Assembly: GCA_025965775.1 (NCBI GenBank)
Contig: JAOPWG010000374.1
Location: 1-9,149, forward strand
DNA length: 9,149 nt
Source: Modestobacter sp.
Lineage (GTDB): Bacteria; Actinomycetota; Actinomycetes; Mycobacteriales; Geodermatophilaceae
Direction of reading: 5' to 3'
Shown: in pieces, positions 5,936-9,149 of the stretch
Position numbering within the stretch: position 1 is the first letter of the stretch
Layout: each line of letters starts with the position of its first letter
Position numbers and translations under genes: made by a program
The notes under the pieces: generated by a model
Told to the model about the DNA's origin: nothing
Database searches by the model: none
Seen by the model: only the letters and a program-made list of their open reading frames with translations

Positions 5936-5938
5936 GTG

Positions 5939-7075
5939 TCAGCCCGTGGCCCCGTCCCGGTCGGGCACCGCGTCCTCGGTGTCCTCGGTGCCGTGCCGGC
6001 TCCTCATCGGGCCGGCGTGCTGGGCCGGGGGAGGCACCACGGTCTCGGCCGGCACCGACCGCAGCGTGCGCACGGCGCCCTCGGCCGGTCCCGGCGTGGG
6101 CACCGGGGACTCAGCGACCCCGAGGTCGTCGAACCGGCGGGCGGCCACCAGCACGGAGTTCTCGTAGGACCCGACCGTCTCGTTGTAGCGGCTCAGCGTC
6201 GACCCCAGCGCCGAGCCCAGCCGGGTGAGGTGCCCGGACAGCGTGGTCAGTCGGGTGTGCACCGTCCGCCCGACCTCCAGGACCGCGGTGGCGTCGCGGG
6301 CCAGGCGCTCCTGCCGCCACGAGTAGGCCACCGTGCGCAGCAGGGCCAGCAGCGTGCTCGGTGTCGCGATCACCACGTCGCGGGCGAAGCCGTGCTCCAG
6401 CAGGCCGGGCTCGGCCTCCAGCGCGGTGATGAGGAAGCCGTCGGAGGGGACGAAGAGCACGGTGAACGGCGCTGCCGACCCGAATGCAGTGGGGTACTGG
6501 CGGCCGGCGAGGGCGTCGACGTGGGTGCGCAGCTGGCGGGCGTGCTCGGCGATCCGCTGCAGACGCACCGACTCGTCGGTGGCCTGGACCGCCTCGATGT
6601 ACCCCGCGAAGGGCACCTTGGCATCGACCACCACCTGACGTCCGTCGGCCAGGGTGACCACCAGGTCCGGGCGAACCCGAGCACCGTCGGCGGTCGTGCC
6701 GGCAGGCTGCTCGACGAAGTCGCAGTGCTCGAGCAGGCCGGCGACCTCCACCACCCGGCGCAGCTGCACCTCGCCCCACCGGCCGCGCACGTGCGGGGTG
6801 CGCAGCGCGGTGACCAGCGCGGCGGTCTCCTGGCGGAGCTGGGCGGAGGTCGCCCCGACGGTGCCGACCTGTTCGCGCAGCTCCCCGTGCGCGGTGGCGC
6901 GGTCACGCTCGATCCCGGCGAGGACCCGGTGCAGGTGGTCCAGCGACTCGTGCACCGGTTCCAGACCGTCGGCCACGGGCCGTCGGCGGCCCAGCATCGA
7001 CACGAGCCCGAGGGTGACGGCGGTGGCCAGCAGTGCGCCGACCAGGAGCCCGAGCAACAGGGAAGCGGCGTCCAT
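5939..7075 (-). CDS. rmuC: DNA recombination protein RmuC
   Basis: RmuC-family protein. In E. coli, loss of rmuC raises recombination-dependent inversion at short inverted repeats; the fold contains a predicted PD-(D/E)XK-type nuclease core. The 378 residues begin with one membrane-anchor helix (about 5-28, LLLGLLVGALLATAVTLGLV). A short coiled-coil region follows (about 40-92), then the conserved core: RGRWGEVQLRRVVEVAGL (97-114), RPDLVVTLADGRQVVVDAKVPF (135-156, with candidate catalytic D137, D151 and K153), FVPSDGF (208-214) and ATPSTLLALLRTVAYSWR (237-254). The last 60 residues are Pro-rich and variable. The start is the ATG at 7073-7075, with a -10-like CACGCT six bases upstream and no ribosome site. 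It lies 46 bases downstream of ogt on the same strand and could be read from the alkA-ogt transcript or from its own promoter. Confidence 0.95.
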   Translation of the reverse strand: MDAASLLLGLLVGALLATAVTLGLVSMLGRRRPVADGLEPVHESLDHLHRVLAGIERDRATAHGELREQVGTVGATSAQLRQETAALVTALRTPHVRGRWGEVQLRRVVEVAGLLEHCDFVEQPAGTTADGARVRPDLVVTLADGRQVVVDAKVPFAGYIEAVQATDESVRLQRIAEHARQLRTHVDALAGRQYPTAFGSAAPFTVLFVPSDGFLITALEAEPGLLEHGFARDVVIATPSTLLALLRTVAYSWRQERLARDATAVLEVGRTVHTRLTTLSGHLTRLGSALGSTLSRYNETVGSYENSVLVAARRFDDLGVAESPVPTPGPAEGAVRTLRSVPAETVVPPPAQHAGPMRSRHGTEDTEDAVPDRDGATG

Positions 7076-7081
7076 GGCTGC

Positions 7082-7087
7082 AGCGTG
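7082..7087 (-). promoter_or_regulatory. Candidate -10 element of rmuC
   Basis: Minus-strand CACGCT, then GCAGCC, then the ATG at 7075. A2 and T6 of TANNNT are kept at the same distance as for ispH and alkA. It lies in the 46-base gap after ogt, so any -35 would fall near the ogt stop. Weak alone; supported by the pattern across the window. Confidence 0.35.
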
Positions 7088-7121
7088 CCGCAGGGGTCCG
7101 ACAGTTCCGGGCAGGCGGCTC

Positions 7122-7652
7122 TCAGACGGGCACCGGGGCGTGCTCGGCCTCGTGGTCGAGCAGCCAGCGCTTCACCGGCGTCCCCCAGCGGAAGCCGCCC
7201 AGCCCACCGCCGGTGGCCAGCACCCGGTGGCAGGGCACGAACAGCGCCGCGGCATTGCGCCCGCAGGCCGCCGCGGCGGCCCGGACGGCCGCGGGGCGTC
7301 CGCAACGGGCGGCGAAGGCAGCGTAGGTGTCCGGCTGGCCGGCCGGGACCGTGCGCAGCACCTCCCAGGCGTCCTCGAGGAAGGGCCCCGAGCGCTGCCG
7401 GACCGCGACGGTGTCGATGGCGGTGACGTCCCCGCCGTAGAAGGCCTCCACGACGTCGAGCACCGGCAACCAGTCGGCGTGCTCGACCCAGGTCGGGCGG
7501 AGCTGACGGTGCACGACGGGCAGCAGGTCACTGACGTCGGCGGTCCAGCCGCTGGCCAGCACGACGTCGGCACCCTCGAACGAGGTCACGACGACGGTGA
7601 ACGGGCCGGGCGGCGTGGCGACGGTGGTGTACCGGGCCGGCGGGTGGTTCAT
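7122..7652 (-). CDS. ogt: Methylated-DNA--[protein]-cysteine S-methyltransferase
   Basis: Repairs O6-methylguanine (and O4-methylthymine) in DNA by irreversible transfer of the methyl group to its own cysteine. The protein has 176 residues. The N-terminal half (1-88) is the variable ribonuclease-H-like domain. The C-terminal half is the active DNA-binding domain: TVPAGQPDTYAAFAARCG (101-118), AVRAAAAACGRN (122-133, helix-turn-helix with the base-flipping arginine region), PCHRV (140-144, acceptor C141), GGLGGFRWG (149-157), and KRWLLDHE (161-168), which carries the family's conserved glutamate. The start ATG at 7650-7652 overlaps the alkA stop as ATGA, so translation is probably coupled. The same frame is open through the whole alkA gene; that extension is a high-GC shadow, not a fusion. 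The alkA-ogt order matches M. tuberculosis Rv1317c-Rv1316c. Confidence 0.95.
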   Translation of the reverse strand: MNHPPARYTTVATPPGPFTVVVTSFEGADVVLASGWTADVSDLLPVVHRQLRPTWVEHADWLPVLDVVEAFYGGDVTAIDTVAVRQRSGPFLEDAWEVLRTVPAGQPDTYAAFAARCGRPAAVRAAAAACGRNAAALFVPCHRVLATGGGLGGFRWGTPVKRWLLDHEAEHAPVPV

Positions 7653-9133
7653 GAGGCGCTCCGATCGGGGGACGGGCGGCGGGTGAAGAGTTCGGGGACG
7701 GCCAGGGCCCACAGGTGCATCACGGCGTAGGAGCGCCACGGTCGCCAGCGGGTCGCGGCGTCCACGTCCGAACTGCCGAGGGTCCTCAGACTGCGGCGCA
7801 GCGCAAGGTCTCCCGGAACCCAGACGTCCGGATCGGCCAGTCCGCGCAACCCGACCAGCGCCGCGGTCCAGGGACCGATGCCGGGCAACGCCAGCAGCTC
7901 CCGGCGGGCCTCGTCCCGGTCGGACCCCGGCCCCAGCACGACGCGGCCCTCGGCCAGCGCGGTGGCCAGCGACTGCACGGTGCGCTGCCGGGCGCCGGTG
8001 AGCCCGATGGCGTTCAGATCCGCGTCGGCCAGCGCTTCGGCGCGCGGGAAGGCGTGCGTGAGGCGGCCGACCGGCGCGGGCAGCGGCTGGCCGGCGGCAG
8101 TGACCAGGCGGGCGGTGAGTGTGCGGGCGCCGGCGACCGACACCTGCTGTCCGAGCACCGCCCGGACGGCCATCTCCGGGGCGTCGGGCGAGGTGGGCAC
8201 CCGGCGTCCGGGGGCACCGGCGACCAGGGCGGCCAGCGCGGGATCGGCGCCGAGCACCTCGTCGACCGCGGTGGGGTCGGCGTCCAGGTCCAGCAGCCGG
8301 CGGCAGCGGGACACCGCCGTCCCCAGGTCGCGCAGTCGGGTCAGCTGCAGCCGGGCGGTCACCGCCGTGCCGCCGGGAGCGGGGGACAGCCGGACGACGG
8401 CCGGCCCGTGCGGCAGGTCGAGCACCCGGCAGAACGTCGTCCCGTCCCACTCCTCCAGCCCGGGGGTGGCGTGCGCGCCGAGGAAGTGCAGCACCTCGTC
8501 GGCGGCGAAGGGAGCCCGGGCGGCCAGCCGCAGGGTCAGCCACCCGGGACTGCCGCCGTCCTCCCGTGGACCGGCCGGGCGCAACGCGGTCGGGGTGGTG
8601 GCGAAGACCGCCTGCACTGTGTCGTTGAACTGCCGGATGCTGGCGAACCCGGAGGCGAAAGCCACCTCGGCCATCGACAGCCGGGTCGTCTCGATGAGCA
8701 GCCGCGCGGTCTGCGCCCGCTGTGCCCGGGCCAGTGCGAGCGCCCCGACACCGAGCTCGGCGACGAGCATCCGGTGCAGTTGGCGCTCGGAGTACCCGAG
8801 CCGGGCCGCCAGTCCCGGGACGCCGCTGCGCTCCACCTCGCCGTCGGCGATCAGCCGCATGGCGCGGGCGACGACGTCGGCCCGCACGTCCCACTCGGGT
8901 GACCCGGGGACGGCGTCGGGGCGGCAGCGGCGGCAGGCGCGGAACCCGGCGGCCTGGGCGCCGGCGGCGGTGGGGAAGAAGGTGACGTTGTGCGCCAGCG
9001 GCGTGCGGGCCGGGCAGGACGGGCGGCAGTAGATGCCGGTGGTGTGCACGCCGGTGAAGAACCAGCCGTCGAAGCGCGCGTCGCGGCTGGCGACCGCGCG
9101 GTAGCGGCGTTCGACGTCCACGGTGTGCGGCAT
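7649..9133 (-). CDS. alkA: AdaA-AraC-AlkA fusion: methyl-sensing activator and 3-methyladenine DNA glycosylase
   Basis: A 494-residue fusion of the Ada sensor/activator half with AlkA. Residues 5-75 are the Ada zinc domain: C36, C40, C67 and C70 (GIYCRPSCPAR, FRACRRCRPD) bind Zn, and C36 matches the Ada cysteine that accepts a methyl from phosphotriesters. Residues about 84-185 are an AraC-type double helix-turn-helix (ARLGYSERQLHRML; EVAFASGFASIRQFNDT). Residues about 198-300 are the AlkA N-terminal domain. The HhH-GPD glycosylase domain follows, with VLGQQVSVAGART (326-338), the hairpin LLALPGIGPWTA (413-424), catalytic D442 (VPGDLALR) and RWRPWRSYAVMHLW (462-475). It excises 3-methyladenine and other alkylated bases and, when methylated, should activate its own promoter. 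The Ada C-terminal methyltransferase is absent; ogt, overlapping by ATGA, supplies it. The ATG at 9133 is the only start leaving the zinc domain whole. Confidence 0.96.
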   Translation of the reverse strand: MPHTVDVERRYRAVASRDARFDGWFFTGVHTTGIYCRPSCPARTPLAHNVTFFPTAAGAQAAGFRACRRCRPDAVPGSPEWDVRADVVARAMRLIADGEVERSGVPGLAARLGYSERQLHRMLVAELGVGALALARAQRAQTARLLIETTRLSMAEVAFASGFASIRQFNDTVQAVFATTPTALRPAGPREDGGSPGWLTLRLAARAPFAADEVLHFLGAHATPGLEEWDGTTFCRVLDLPHGPAVVRLSPAPGGTAVTARLQLTRLRDLGTAVSRCRRLLDLDADPTAVDEVLGADPALAALVAGAPGRRVPTSPDAPEMAVRAVLGQQVSVAGARTLTARLVTAAGQPLPAPVGRLTHAFPRAEALADADLNAIGLTGARQRTVQSLATALAEGRVVLGPGSDRDEARRELLALPGIGPWTAALVGLRGLADPDVWVPGDLALRRSLRTLGSSDVDAATRWRPWRSYAVMHLWALAVPELFTRRPSPDRSAS

Positions 9134-9139
9134 GCACCC

Positions 9140-9145
9140 AGGATG
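9140..9145 (-). promoter_or_regulatory. Candidate -10 element of alkA-ogt
   Basis: Minus-strand CATCCT, then GGGTGC, then the ATG at 9133. The spacer GGGTGC is identical to that between the ispH -10 and its ATG. The promoter upstream, where an Ada box would lie, is beyond the window edge. Confidence 0.4.
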
Positions 9146-9149
9146 ACAG

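Larger units (their letters stand above)
5661..5938. other. 278-base gap between the DUF6542 gene and rmuC
   Basis: No coding frame with protein-like composition beyond the possible N-terminal extension of the DUF6542 protein. It holds a GAGGAGG at 5709-5715, an AT-richer patch at about 5800-5820 (with a TTGTTTTC run) unlike the rest of the window, a small hairpin (CGCTG...CAGCG, 5865-5880) and an 18-bp tandem repeat at 5900-5935. The minus-strand TAGCGT at 5753-5758 could be a -10 for the DUF6542 gene, but no -35 is evident. Confidence 0.5.

Noticed and set aside
5723..7426. 567-codon plus-strand open frame
   Set aside because: Antisense to rmuC and ogt, both of which have clear motifs; Gly/Gln/Arg-rich translation typical of shadow frames.
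7715..8902. 395-codon plus-strand open frame
   Set aside because: Antisense shadow of alkA with no recognisable domain.
7122..9137. Apparent 671-codon protein fusing Ogt to an upstream domain
   Set aside because: The upstream 495 codons are the wrong frame of alkA (Arg/Pro/Gly-rich). The real Ogt starts at the ATG at 7652 overlapping the alkA stop.
1..9149. Mobile element, CRISPR array, phage-defence system, tRNA or riboswitch
   Set aside because: No transposase, integrase, spaced repeats, defence domains or tRNA-like folds seen; all large frames are assigned to conserved core or repair genes.

Overview
The window is very GC-rich DNA with dense, short-spaced genes and GTG/TTG starts. The gene set is typical of a high-GC actinobacterium. 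The order glpX (-), DUF4245 (+), xseB/xseA (-), Rv1109c-like lipid-droplet protein (-), ispH (+), DUF6542 (-) resembles the Mycobacterium tuberculosis region around Rv1099c-Rv1111c, so this is mostly conserved actinobacterial core. A soil actinobacterium such as a member of the Geodermatophilaceae would fit, but the genus cannot be fixed from sequence alone.

Layout. 1-416 (-) is the N-terminal part of class II fructose-1,6-bisphosphatase (glpX), cut by the window edge. Divergent from it is a one-TM DUF4245 protein (490-1158, +). It converges on xseB (1192-1434, -) and xseA (1431-2666, -), the two exonuclease VII subunits, with a 4-base GTGA overlap. A 153-base gap with two 32-bp tandem repeats follows. 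Then comes an acidic, repeat-containing lipid-droplet-associated-type protein (2820-3839, -). It is divergent from ispH (3972-4943, +), and the gap between them holds an 11-bp inverted repeat. ispH converges on a DUF6542 membrane protein (5034-5660, -) across a long perfect hairpin. After a 278-base gap come rmuC (5939-7075, -), ogt (7122-7652, -) and an AdaA-AraC-AlkA fusion (7649-9133, -). The last two overlap by ATGA.

How the genes work together. Five of the ten genes serve DNA maintenance: xseA/xseB (single-strand exonuclease), rmuC, and the alkA-ogt pair. The alkA-ogt pair is a split Ada-type adaptive response: methyl sensor plus activator plus 3-methyladenine glycosylase in one protein, and the O6-methylguanine methyltransferase in the next. 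glpX (gluconeogenesis) and ispH (last step of the MEP isoprenoid pathway) are housekeeping metabolism.

Start signals fall into two classes. The five transcription-leading ATG genes each have an A...T -10-like hexamer ending 6-7 bases before the ATG and no clear Shine-Dalgarno, which suggests leaderless mRNAs. The GTG/TTG genes glpX, xseA and DUF6542 have strong GAGGAGG/GGGAGG Shine-Dalgarno sites instead. I see no mobile element, CRISPR array, tRNA or rRNA, and no convincing new multi-gene system. The observations worth a second look are regulatory sites, repeats and start-codon oddities.
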